Shown here: positions 47,259 through 56,412 of the stretch, one piece after another
How positions within the stretch are numbered: the first letter of the stretch is position 1
Layout: each line of letters starts with the position of its first letter
NCBI RefSeq assembly: GCF_001422735.1
Contig: NZ_LMLZ01000021.1
Coordinates: forward strand, 324,447 to 388,446
Source of the DNA: Acidovorax sp. Leaf78
GTDB taxonomy: Bacteria > Pseudomonadota > Gammaproteobacteria > Burkholderiales > Burkholderiaceae_C
Length of the DNA stretch: 64,000 nt
Reading direction: 5' to 3'
The notes under the pieces: model-generated
Told to the model about the DNA's origin: nothing
The model's database searches: none
The model's input: the letters and a program-made list of their open reading frames with translations, nothing else
Position numbers and translations under genes: made by a program

Positions 47259-48569
47259 ATGAAGCTAGCTGACAACAAAGCCACCCTGTCGTTCAGTAAC
47301 GGCAGCCCCAGCGTGGACCTGCCGGTCTACCAGGGCAGCATTGGCCCGGACGTCATCGACATCCGCAAGCTGTATGCGCAAACGGGCATGTTCACCTATG
47401 ACCCGGGCTTCCTGTCGACGGCAGCCACCCAGTCGGCCATCACGTACATCGATGGCGACAAGGGCGAACTGCTGTACCGCGGCTACCCCATTGAGCAGTT
47501 GGCGCAAAACTGCGACTTCCTGGAAACCTGCCACCTGCTGCTGTACGGTGACCTGCCCAACGAAGCCCAGAAGACCGACTTCACCAGCCGCGTGACCAAC
47601 CACACCATGGTCAACGAGCAGATGCAGTTCTTCCTGCGTGGCTTCCGCCGTGACGCGCACCCCATGGCCGTGCTGACCGGCCTGGTGGGCGCCCTGTCGG
47701 CCTTCTACCATGACAGCACCGACATCAACAACCCGCAGCACCGCGAGATCGCTGCCATCCGCCTGATCGCCAAGATGCCCACCCTGGTGGCCATGGCGTA
47801 CAAGTACGGCGTGGGCCAGCCCTACATGTACCCGCAGAACAACCTGAGCTACGCAGGCAACTTCCTGCGCATGATGTTCGGCACGCCCTGCGAAGAGTAC
47901 AAGGTCAACCCCGTGCTGGAACGCGCGCTGGACCGCATCTTCATCCTGCACGCAGACCACGAGCAGAACGCATCGACCTCCACCGTGCGTCTGTGCGGCT
48001 CGTCGGGCACCAACCCGTTCGCAGCCATCGCTGCCGGCGTGGCGTGCCTGTGGGGCCCTGCCCACGGCGGTGCCAACGAAGCAGCCCTGAATATGCTGTA
48101 CGACATCCAGGCCCAAGGCGGCGTGGAGAAGATCGGCGACTTCATCAAGCAGGTCAAGGACAAGAACTCCGGCGTCAAGCTCATGGGCTTTGGCCACCGC
48201 GTGTACAAGAACTACGACCCGCGCGCCAAGCTCATGCAAGAGACTTGCAATGAAGTGCTGGCCGAACTGGGCCTGGAAAACGACCCCCTGTTCAAGCTGG
48301 CCAAGGAACTGGAAAAGATCGCCCTGGAAGACGACTACTTCGTGCAGCGCAAGCTCTACCCGAACGTCGACTTCTACTCCGGCATCGTGCAGCGCGCCAT
48401 CGGCATCCCCGTGAACCTGTTCACCGGCATCTTCAGCCTGGCCCGCACCGTCGGCTGGATCGCCCAGCTGAACGAAATGATCGGCGACCCCGAGTACAAG
48501 ATCGGCCGCCCCCGCCAGCTGTTCACGGGCTCCGAGCGCCGTGATGTGCCGCCCATCGGCAAGCGTTGA
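47259..48569 (+). CDS. gltA: Citrate synthase, type I
   Basis: 436 aa, condenses oxaloacetate and acetyl-CoA. Catalytic residues: His in [12 protein letters not shown], His in [14 protein letters not shown] and the later Asp in [11 protein letters not shown]. Length and the N-terminal domain fit the hexameric, NADH-regulated type I group. AAGGAAAG (47246-47253) is the ribosome site for the ATG at 47259. It is the last gene of the sdh operon, ended by two hairpins. Confidence 0.96.
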   Translation: MKLADNKATLSFSNGSPSVDLPVYQGSIGPDVIDIRKLYAQTGMFTYDPGFLSTAATQSAITYIDGDKGELLYRGYPIEQLAQNCDFLETCHLLLYGDLPNEAQKTDFTSRVTNHTMVNEQMQFFLRGFRRDAHPMAVLTGLVGALSAFYHDSTDINNPQHREIAAIRLIAKMPTLVAMAYKYGVGQPYMYPQNNLSYAGNFLRMMFGTPCEEYKVNPVLERALDRIFILHADHEQNASTSTVRLCGSSGTNPFAAIAAGVACLWGPAHGGANEAALNMLYDIQAQGGVEKIGDFIKQVKDKNSGVKLMGFGHRVYKNYDPRAKLMQETCNEVLAELGLENDPLFKLAKELEKIALEDDYFVQRKLYPNVDFYSGIVQRAIGIPVNLFTGIFSLARTVGWIAQLNEMIGDPEYKIGRPRQLFTGSERRDVPPIGKR

Positions 48570-48579
48570 TTGGCAGCCT

Positions 48580-48611
48580 GGTACCTTGAAGTCTCCGGTC
48601 TTCGAGGTACC
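48580..48611 (+). other. Stem-loop preceding the gltA terminator
   Basis: GGTACCTTGAAG (48580-48591) pairs with CTTCGAGGTACC (48600-48611), 12 bp with one G-T wobble and an 8-base loop. It starts 11 bp after gltA and 9 bp before the intrinsic terminator, probably protecting the mRNA end or forming a tandem termination structure. Confidence 0.6.
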
Positions 48612-48619
48612 TGCTCTGG

Positions 48620-48644
48620 AAAGCCCGCTTCGGCGGGCTTTTTT
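48620..48644 (+). terminator. Intrinsic terminator of the sdh-gltA operon
   Basis: AAAGCCCGC-TTC-GGCGGGCTTT followed by T residues: a strong GC stem with a classical T-run. Confidence 0.92.
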
Positions 48645-48757
48645 CATGGTGTACCGCGCCTGCCCATGCGCAAAGCAGCCGGCGAGCCAGTAGGATGGCG
48701 CAGAGGACGGCGCCGCGGCTCCGGCCGATCGGTACCCATGAGCGACGCAGCCCACCC

Positions 48758-49159
48758 ATGCATCCCCTCAAGCGCATCAATCACCTGGGCTCGGCGGTCC
48801 TGCTGGTCCTCGCCGTGCTGCTGGCCTTCGTCCTCATGCTGCCCGAGCTGGGCATCGCGGCAGGTTGGAAGCCCAAGACCACGCCCTACCGGCTGGTCAA
48901 TAACCCGTTCATCGGCTGGTCCCTGGTGGTTGCACTCGGCGCTGGCCTGGTGCTGATCCGCGCGGGATCGGAGCTTTCCCAGTGCATGAGCGCGCTGGTG
49001 CTTGTCGGCCTGGTCTTCGGCCTGGCCATCGTCAGCGGGCTTTTCTGGGACCCCTGGCTGTGCCCCGCCCTGGTGGCAGCCGTGCTACCGATCCAGAAGG
49101 CGGCGATCCAACGGCTCCAGACGCTGGCACACCATCGGCCTGCAGGTTCGCGGGGATAG
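48758..49159 (+). CDS. Small membrane protein of unknown function
   Basis: 133 aa with three or four hydrophobic segments: AVLLVLAVLLAFVLMLPEL (about 13-31), FIGWSLVVALGAGLVLI (about 48-64), ALVLVGLVFGLAIVSGLF (about 75-92) and CPALVAAVLPI. No family recognised. The ATG at 48758 starts just before the first helix; no good ribosome site is visible, so it could be a chance frame, but the clean alternation of helices supports a gene. Confidence 0.5.
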   Translation: MHPLKRINHLGSAVLLVLAVLLAFVLMLPELGIAAGWKPKTTPYRLVNNPFIGWSLVVALGAGLVLIRAGSELSQCMSALVLVGLVFGLAIVSGLFWDPWLCPALVAAVLPIQKAAIQRLQTLAHHRPAGSRG

Positions 49160-49180
49160 CGAGGGCGGCATCACAGCCCG

Positions 49181-50251
49181 TCAACGCCGCCCTTGCCCAC
49201 CGAAACGCTCCCGATATGCCTGCGGCGCAATCCCCAAATGCCGCACGAACAGCTGCCGCAGCGCCTGCTCCGATCCCATGCCCACGCGCGCGGCCACGGT
49301 CTTGAGCGGTAGCGTGGACTGCGACTCGAGCAGCCGCCGCGCGCCTTCGAGCCGCGCGGCATCCACAAACGCCGAAGGCGTCTGCCCCGTCTCCTGCACG
49401 AACACCCGCCGAAAGTGACGCTCGCTCATGGCAGCGCGGTCGGCCAGCGCGGCCAGGGACATGGGCTCCTGCAAGTTCTCCAGCACCCAGGTCTGCACGG
49501 CCTGGATGTCGCGGTGGGCGGTGCCCTGGCTGGCCAGTTGCACGCTGAACTGCGACTGGCCACCGGGGCGCTTGAGGTACATGACCAGGTCGCGCGCCAC
49601 CTCCAGCGCCAGGGCGTGGCCAAAGTCTTCTTCCACCAGGGCCAGGGCGAGGTCGATGCCGGCGGTGACGCCTGCAGAAGTCCACAGCGGGCCGTCGCGC
49701 ACGTAGATGGCGTCGGGGTCCACGTCGATGGCGGGGTAGCGCTGGCGCAGCAGAGCGGCCACGCTCCAGTGGGTGGCGGCGCGGCGGCCGTCGAGCAAAC
49801 CGGCGGCGGCCAGGAAGAAGCTGCCGGAGCACAGGGCGATCATGCGGTCCACACGCGGCGCGACGCGGGCGGCCCAGGCCACCAGGTCGGGCGAGGCGGC
49901 CAGTACCTGTTCGATGTTGCGCGAGCCGACCAGCACAACGGTGCAGCCCGGGCCGCCCTCTCCTTTTTCTTGCTGCAGCTCCAGCTCGGCCAGGGTGTGG
50001 GTGGCGGTCAGGGCCATCAGGGTGTCGGACTGCACGGCCCCGGCCTGCGCCGCCACCACCCGCACTGCGTAGCCATCAGGCCGGCCGTGCTGGCGCAGGT
50101 GCACGTTGGCATAGTCGAACACGGACATGGGCCCCACGGCCTCCAGCGCCTTGAAGCCGGGGTACACGACCAGATCGACGCGGTGGGGCTTGCCGGCGGG
50201 GTGGTGGTGTTGCTGTGTTTGTGATTGTGGGTGGTGGTGGTTGGCGTCCAT
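49181..50251 (-). CDS. GlxA-type AraC family regulator with DJ-1/PfpI domain
   Basis: 356 aa. His/Gln-rich leader (1-22), then a DJ-1/PfpI-like domain (VDLVVYPGFKALEAVGPMSVFDYA; nucleophile-position Cys in ALCSGSFFLAAAGLLDG), then an AraC helix-turn-helix pair from about 250 (LAALADRAAMSERHFRRVF and LKTVAARVGMGSEQALRQLF). Members often activate catabolic genes on sensing amines or amino acids. It is divergent from frmA, suggesting but not proving control of formaldehyde oxidation. Confidence 0.83.
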   Translation of the reverse strand: MDANHHHPQSQTQQHHHPAGKPHRVDLVVYPGFKALEAVGPMSVFDYANVHLRQHGRPDGYAVRVVAAQAGAVQSDTLMALTATHTLAELELQQEKGEGGPGCTVVLVGSRNIEQVLAASPDLVAWAARVAPRVDRMIALCSGSFFLAAAGLLDGRRAATHWSVAALLRQRYPAIDVDPDAIYVRDGPLWTSAGVTAGIDLALALVEEDFGHALALEVARDLVMYLKRPGGQSQFSVQLASQGTAHRDIQAVQTWVLENLQEPMSLAALADRAAMSERHFRRVFVQETGQTPSAFVDAARLEGARRLLESQSTLPLKTVAARVGMGSEQALRQLFVRHLGIAPQAYRERFGGQGRR

Positions 50252-50315
50252 GCGGCGTGGCAGTGCGGAAAAGGCAATGCAACTATACGAGAGTCCATGT
50301 CCGCCAAAGCCATGA

Positions 50316-51584
<1,269 letters not shown>

Positions 51585-51754
51585 TCGATCGGGTGAACAA
51601 GGGGGTGGCGGAAGCAGGTGCCGGGCGTCGGTCTTAGTGCACATGCCCCAGCTCGCGTGCCAGCACGCGTGCAACGATGCGCGGACGCCTTCCTCCGCCC
51701 TTTCGGGTCGAGCTTGGCGACGCCTCGCCGTGTGGCCTGACGAGCCCGCAACCC

Positions 51755-51811
51755 GTTCGGGCTGAGCCTGTCGAAGCCTCGCGCTACGCATCGACAAGGC
51801 TCAGCGTGACC
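51755..51811. repeat. Inverted repeat of the GTTCGGGCTGAGCCTGTCGA type
   Basis: Left arm GTTCGGGCTGAGCCTGTCGA (51755-51774) and right arm TCGACAAGGCTCAGCGTGAC (51791-51810), complementary except for one extra A and two mismatches. Similar CGGGCTGAGC/TGTCGAA elements are common between genes in beta- and gammaproteobacteria. It may act as a terminator after frmA. Confidence 0.65.
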
Positions 51812-51850
51812 GGGGTTCTCGTTTTTGACTGTGCAGCGGCCTGATTTCAG

Positions 51851-51910
51851 ATAAAAACAGCCCCTACCGCTTGCCTATCAAGCGCATCCAGCTATATTTT
51901 TGAGAGCAAA
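51851..51910 (+). repeat. Dispersed palindromic intergenic repeat, copy 4
   Basis: AAAACAGCCCCTACCGCTTG, CCTATCAAGCGCATCCAGCTAT, then an AT-rich tail. Blocks match copy 1. It ends 3 bp before the fghA start codon, the same close-to-start placement as copy 2. Confidence 0.7.
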
Positions 51911-51913
51911 ACC

Positions 51914-52780
51914 ATGACAACCTCCCTGGAACTGCTCAGCAGCCATACCTGCTTTGGCGGCGAGCAGCGCTTCTACCAGCACGCCTCCACCGAGATCGGT
52001 CTGCCGATGAAGTTCTCGGTCTTTCTGCCGCCCGCAGCGCAGCACGGGCCCGTGCCGGCCCTGCTGTACCTGGCGGGGCTGACCTGTACCGAAGAAACCT
52101 TCATGGTCAAGGCCGGAGCCCAGCGCCTGGCGGCCGAACTGGGCCTGGCGCTCATAGCGCCCGACACCAGCCCGCGTGGCGCCAACCTGCCGGGCGAGGC
52201 CGAGAGCTGGGACTTTGGCGTGGGTGCGGGGTTCTACCTCGACGCTACGGCAGAGCCCTGGGCGCGCCACTGGCGCATGGAAAGCTATCTGATGAAGGAA
52301 CTGCTGCCCCAGGTGGTGGCGCAGTTGCCGGTCGATGGTGAACGGCTAGGTATCTTCGGCCATTCGATGGGCGGGCATGGCGCGCTGACGCTGGCCCTGC
52401 GCCATCCGGGGCGGTTCAAGAGCCTGTCGGCGTTTGCGCCCATCTGCGCGCCCACGCAGTGCCCCTGGGGAGAAAAGGCCTTCGCCGGGTACCTGGGCGC
52501 GGACCGCACGGGCTGGATCGAGCACGATGCCACCGTGCTGATGCAGCACCAGCCGGTGGCGCCCTACCCCGCGGGCATTCTCATCGACCAGGGGCTGGCC
52601 GATAAATTCTTGGCCACGCAGTTGCACCCCCACCTGTTCGACGCCGCCTGCCAGGCCATCGGCCAGCCGCTGACCTTGCGCCAGCACGCCGGCTACGACC
52701 ACGGCTACTACTTCATCCAGACCTTCATGGCCGACCACCTGAAGCACCACGCCGCTCACTTGCAGCTCATTCCACGTTAA
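51914..52780 (+). CDS. fghA: S-formylglutathione hydrolase
   Basis: 288 aa esterase-D-type enzyme releasing formate and glutathione from S-formylglutathione. Nucleophile Ser151 in GHSMGGHG, oxyanion region LYLAGLTCTEE (51-61), and catalytic His in GYDHGYYFI near the C-terminus. Completes the glutathione-dependent formaldehyde route with frmA. It has no classical ribosome site, as its leader is a dispersed repeat. Confidence 0.94.
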   Translation: MTTSLELLSSHTCFGGEQRFYQHASTEIGLPMKFSVFLPPAAQHGPVPALLYLAGLTCTEETFMVKAGAQRLAAELGLALIAPDTSPRGANLPGEAESWDFGVGAGFYLDATAEPWARHWRMESYLMKELLPQVVAQLPVDGERLGIFGHSMGGHGALTLALRHPGRFKSLSAFAPICAPTQCPWGEKAFAGYLGADRTGWIEHDATVLMQHQPVAPYPAGILIDQGLADKFLATQLHPHLFDAACQAIGQPLTLRQHAGYDHGYYFIQTFMADHLKHHAAHLQLIPR

Positions 52781-52814
52781 TGCGGCCTTAAGTCTCGGGC
52801 GCCACAGTGCGCCC

Positions 52815-54572
52815 ATGCCTTTGATCCTGCAGCGCCTGCTGCTCTCCCCCGCGGCCGTGGGCGTTGCCCCCCGGCCTGGCGCTGCCGCCGCGCCCCGTGC
52901 CTTGCACCCTGCCTGGGTGGTGGTGTTCATCAGCGTCTGGCTGGCCGCGGCGTGCAATGTGCCGCTGTGGCGCGAAGTGGCCCAGTTGCCCGGCCATGGC
53001 AGCCTGCGCGGCTGGTTGTTTGCGGCGGCATTCTTCGTCATCGTGGCGGCGGGCAATGCAGCGCTGCTCAGCCTGCTGGCGTGGCGCCTCACGCTCAAGC
53101 CTGCCGCTGCGGTGCTGGTGGTCATGGCGGCCTTCGGCGCGTATTTCATGCTGGCCTACGGCATCACCATCGACGCGAGCATGCTGGTCAACGTGCTGCA
53201 GACCGACGCCCATGAGGCCGCCGACGTGCTCAGCTGGCGCATGGCCGGCACTGTGTTCGCGCTGCTGGCGCCGCCGCTGGTGTGGCTGTACCGCACGCCG
53301 GTGCGGCGCTTGAGCACGGTGCGGCAGGTGGCGCACAACGGCGCGCTGCTGCTGGGTGCCATCGCCGTCATCGTGGTGTGCCTGCTGATGGTGTTCCAGG
53401 ACTTTGCCTCCACCATGCGCAACCACACCAAGCTGCGCTACCTCATCAACCCGCTCAACACCGTGTATGCGCTGGGCAACATCGCCACCCGGCCCTTGCG
53501 CATCGACGGCAGCAAGCTGCTGCCGCTGGGCCGCGATGCGCAGCTGGGTGCGAGCTACGTGGGCCAGAAAGCACCGCCCCTGCTGGTGCTGGTGCTGGGC
53601 GAAACCGGCCGCAGCGGCAACTTCGGGCTCAACGGCTATGCGCGTGACACCACCCCGCTGCTGTCGGCGCGCACCGACCTGGTCAGCGCGCGCAACGCCT
53701 GGTCCTGCGGCACCAGTACCGCAGCCTCCGTGCCGTGCATGTTCTCGCACCTGGGGCGCACCGGCTACGAGGCGCGCGCCGCCAATTTCGAGAGCCTGAT
53801 CGACGTGCTGCACAATGCCGGCCTGGCCGTGCTGTGGGTGGACAACCAGTCGGGCTGCAAGGGCGTGTGCGACCGGGTGAGCAACGACATCAATACCTCG
53901 GCACTGAAGGACCCCGCGCTGTGCGCAGCCCGCGGCGAATGCCTGGACCGCATCATGCTCAAGGACCTGGACGCGCACATCGCCGCGCTGCCTGCCGAAC
54001 AGCGCCAACGCGGCACGGTGGTGGTGCTGCACCAGTTGGGCAGCCACGGCCCGGCGTACTCCAAGCGCTCCTCGCCCGAGCTCAAGAAGTTCATGCCCGA
54101 ATGCGCATCGACCGCGCTGCAGGAATGCGAACGCCAGCAGGTGGTGAACGCCTACGACAACAGCATCCGGGAGACGGATCTGTTCCTCGAATCGGTGCTC
54201 AAATGGCTCTCCACGCGCTCTGATCAACCGGAAGCAGCTATGATTTATGTAGCAGACCACGGCGAGTCGCTGGGCGAGAACAACATCTACCTGCACGGCC
54301 TGCCCTACGCCATTGCGCCCGACGTGCAAAAGCATGTGCCCTGGCTCACCTGGCTGTCGCCTGCAATGCAGTCCCGCTCCAGCCTGCCGACAGGCTGCCT
54401 GCAGCAGGACCTGGCGCAGCGGCGCATCACGCACGACAACTACTTTCATTCCGTGCTCGGCCTGATGGACGTGACAACGGGCGCCTACAACCCCGACCTG
54501 GACATGTTCACGGCCTGCAGGAACAAATCGCAGTCCATGGCCGCAGCCGCTTCTGCAGGCAGCCGGCTGTGA
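52815..54572 (+). CDS. eptA: Phosphoethanolamine transferase (lipid A modification type)
   Basis: 585 aa. About five N-terminal membrane helices (35-205), then a periplasmic sulfatase-like domain. Zn ligand in LVLGETGRSGNFGLNGYARD, nucleophile Thr in CGTSTAASVPCMFS (about 300), Asp481/His482 in ADHGESLGEN, and six or more paired Cys as in EptA/MCR proteins. It transfers phosphoethanolamine to lipid A, which in characterised members lowers polymyxin binding; that is inference here. An AT-rich tract at 54205-54255 inside the gene resembles the dispersed repeat. Confidence 0.88.
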   Translation: MPLILQRLLLSPAAVGVAPRPGAAAAPRALHPAWVVVFISVWLAAACNVPLWREVAQLPGHGSLRGWLFAAAFFVIVAAGNAALLSLLAWRLTLKPAAAVLVVMAAFGAYFMLAYGITIDASMLVNVLQTDAHEAADVLSWRMAGTVFALLAPPLVWLYRTPVRRLSTVRQVAHNGALLLGAIAVIVVCLLMVFQDFASTMRNHTKLRYLINPLNTVYALGNIATRPLRIDGSKLLPLGRDAQLGASYVGQKAPPLLVLVLGETGRSGNFGLNGYARDTTPLLSARTDLVSARNAWSCGTSTAASVPCMFSHLGRTGYEARAANFESLIDVLHNAGLAVLWVDNQSGCKGVCDRVSNDINTSALKDPALCAARGECLDRIMLKDLDAHIAALPAEQRQRGTVVVLHQLGSHGPAYSKRSSPELKKFMPECASTALQECERQQVVNAYDNSIRETDLFLESVLKWLSTRSDQPEAAMIYVADHGESLGENNIYLHGLPYAIAPDVQKHVPWLTWLSPAMQSRSSLPTGCLQQDLAQRRITHDNYFHSVLGLMDVTTGAYNPDLDMFTACRNKSQSMAAAASAGSRL

Positions 54573-54626
54573 TTCTGGGCCTGCGATGAAAAGCGCTGAA
54601 CGTATCCGCACCGCGCAAGCAACGCG

Positions 54627-56102
54627 TTAGTCCAGCTGTCCCTGGCAGATGTATTTGGTGTGCAGGTAGTCGTCCAGCCCGTGCGTGGAGCCCTCGCGGC
54701 CGTAGCCTGATTCCTTGACGCCACCGAACGGCGCGGCCTCTGCCGAGATGGCGCCTTCGTTGATGCCCACGATGCCCGTCTCCAGCGCGTCCGCCACGCG
54801 CCAGATGCGGCGCACGTCGGTGCTGTAGAAGTACGCCGCCAGCCCGAACGGCGTGTCGTTGGCCGCGGCGACCACCTCGGCCTCGTCGTGGAAGATGGTC
54901 AGCGGCGCCACAGGGCCGAAGGTTTCCTCACAGGCGCAGGCCATGCTCGCGTCCGCACCGGCAAGCACGGTGGGGGCGTAGTAGGTGGCACCCGGTGCGG
55001 TCAGGCGCTTGCCGCCAGTGAGCACCTGGGCGCCCTTGGCGATGGCATCGTGCACATGGCGCTCTATCTTCTGCACTGCCCGTTCGTTGATCATCGGGCC
55101 GATCTGCGAGGCAGGGTCGCTGGCGGGGCCCACCTTCAGCGCTGCGACCCGGGCGGTGAGCTGACTGGCAAATGCCTCGTGGACACTGGCATGCACGAAC
55201 ACCCGGTTGGGGCACACGCAGGTCTGGCCACCGTTTCTGAACTTGGCGGCCATGAAGCCGTCCACGGCCGCGCCGATGTCCGCGTCTTCAAACACGATGA
55301 AGGGAGCGTTGCCGCCCAGCTCCAGCGACAGCTTCTTGAGCGTGTCGGCGCTGCGCCGCGCCAGGTGCTTGCCCACAGGCGTGGAGCCGGTGAAGGTGAT
55401 CTTGCGCACGCGGGCCTCATCGAGCCACACGTCCACAACGTCGGGCGTTCGCTCGCGTGAAGCGGTCACGATGTTGAGCACGCCCGGAGGCACCCCCGCC
55501 TCGTGCGCCAGCAGCACCAGGGCCAGCGAGGTGAGCGGGGTGTCCTCGGCCGGTTTGCACACCACCGTGCAACCTGCGGCCAGCGCCGGGGCGATCTTGC
55601 GCGCGATCATCGCGGCCGGAAAGTTCCACGGCGTGATGGCGGCCACCACGCCCACGGGCTCGCGCAGCGCGAACATGCGCCGGCGGGGCACCGGGGCCGG
55701 GATGATTTCGCCGTTCATGCGCGTGGCCTCCTCGGCAAACCATTCGATATAGCTGGCGGCGTAGGCCACCTCGCCCTGGCCTTCGGCCAAGGGTTTGCCC
55801 TGCTCCAGCGAGATCAGCTTGCCCAGGTCGTCCTGGTGGGCCACCACCAGATCGTTCCAGCGCTTGATGATGGCGGCGCGCTGTTTGGCGGGTACCTTCT
55901 TCCATGCCGGGAAAGCGGCGTGCGCGGCTTCCAGCGCGGCCAGCGCCTCGGCAGCGCCGGAGTCAGGAACGCGGGTGATCGTCTCGCCGGTGGCGGGGTC
56001 GGTGACGGCAAAGCGCGCTGTAGCGGTGTCGGTCCAGGCGCCGGCAATGAAGTTGGCGTTGCGGATCAGGTCGTGGCGGGTGAGGGCAAGGGTCTGTGGC
56101 AT
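54627..56102 (-). CDS. gabD: NAD(P)-dependent succinate-semialdehyde dehydrogenase-like aldehyde dehydrogenase
   Basis: 491 aa ALDH superfamily enzyme. Catalytic Cys295 (GGQTCVCPNR), Glu261 (LELGGNAPF), Asn160 (TPWNFP), cofactor motif FTGSTPVGK (237-245). Overall best resembles GabD, converting succinate semialdehyde to succinate, but other aldehydes are possible. The ATG at 56102 begins the conserved N-terminus. It is read in the same direction as, and 310 bp after, the ABC/oxidoreductase operon, so it could oxidise an aldehyde made by that FAD enzyme. Confidence 0.85.
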   Translation of the reverse strand: MPQTLALTRHDLIRNANFIAGAWTDTATARFAVTDPATGETITRVPDSGAAEALAALEAAHAAFPAWKKVPAKQRAAIIKRWNDLVVAHQDDLGKLISLEQGKPLAEGQGEVAYAASYIEWFAEEATRMNGEIIPAPVPRRRMFALREPVGVVAAITPWNFPAAMIARKIAPALAAGCTVVCKPAEDTPLTSLALVLLAHEAGVPPGVLNIVTASRERTPDVVDVWLDEARVRKITFTGSTPVGKHLARRSADTLKKLSLELGGNAPFIVFEDADIGAAVDGFMAAKFRNGGQTCVCPNRVFVHASVHEAFASQLTARVAALKVGPASDPASQIGPMINERAVQKIERHVHDAIAKGAQVLTGGKRLTAPGATYYAPTVLAGADASMACACEETFGPVAPLTIFHDEAEVVAAANDTPFGLAAYFYSTDVRRIWRVADALETGIVGINEGAISAEAAPFGGVKESGYGREGSTHGLDDYLHTKYICQGQLD

Positions 56103-56412
56103 GGGGTTGCGGGCGTGGTGTGTGGCACAGGGTGCGGGCGTGGGCGATGGGCTTGGATGGCGGGCGTGGTTAGTGCACTTGGGTTCGGGCTTGGGATGAC
56201 CGTCGAATGGTTTTAAGCGAACAGTTACGAGCGTCAATAGGGGCACAGGACTGCCGTGATGGGCAGACATGCGAATGAAATTGGCACCTACCGCGCTCCT
56301 GTAGAGCGCTACCAGCTATAAAAAAAGGAGCACTACCGCCTAGCCATCGCTGCAGCGCCCGCACCGGCAAGGCGCAACTTGCGGTCATGCGTCTAGGCAG
56401 GCGTTCAGACCT
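56103..56412. other. Gap between the ABC operon and gabD
   Basis: 310 bp without a gene. It contains dispersed-repeat copy 5 (56281-56360). I see no clear gabD promoter; the region may either separate or weakly link the two transcription units. Confidence 0.5.
56281..56360 (+). repeat. Dispersed palindromic intergenic repeat, copy 5 (one and a half copies)
   Basis: GGCACCTACCGCGCTCC, GTAGAGCGCTACCAGCTATAA, then AAAAAAGGAGCACTACCGCC as a second partial unit. It is the only tandem example seen in this window. GAGCGC pairing allows a hairpin. Confidence 0.65.

Larger units (their letters stand above)
51585..51913. other. Repeat-filled gap between frmA and fghA
   Basis: 329 bp without a gene. 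It holds the inverted repeat at 51755-51811 and dispersed-repeat copy 4 at 51851-51910, which directly precedes the fghA start and forms its leader. These elements separate two genes that are usually adjacent. Confidence 0.6.
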
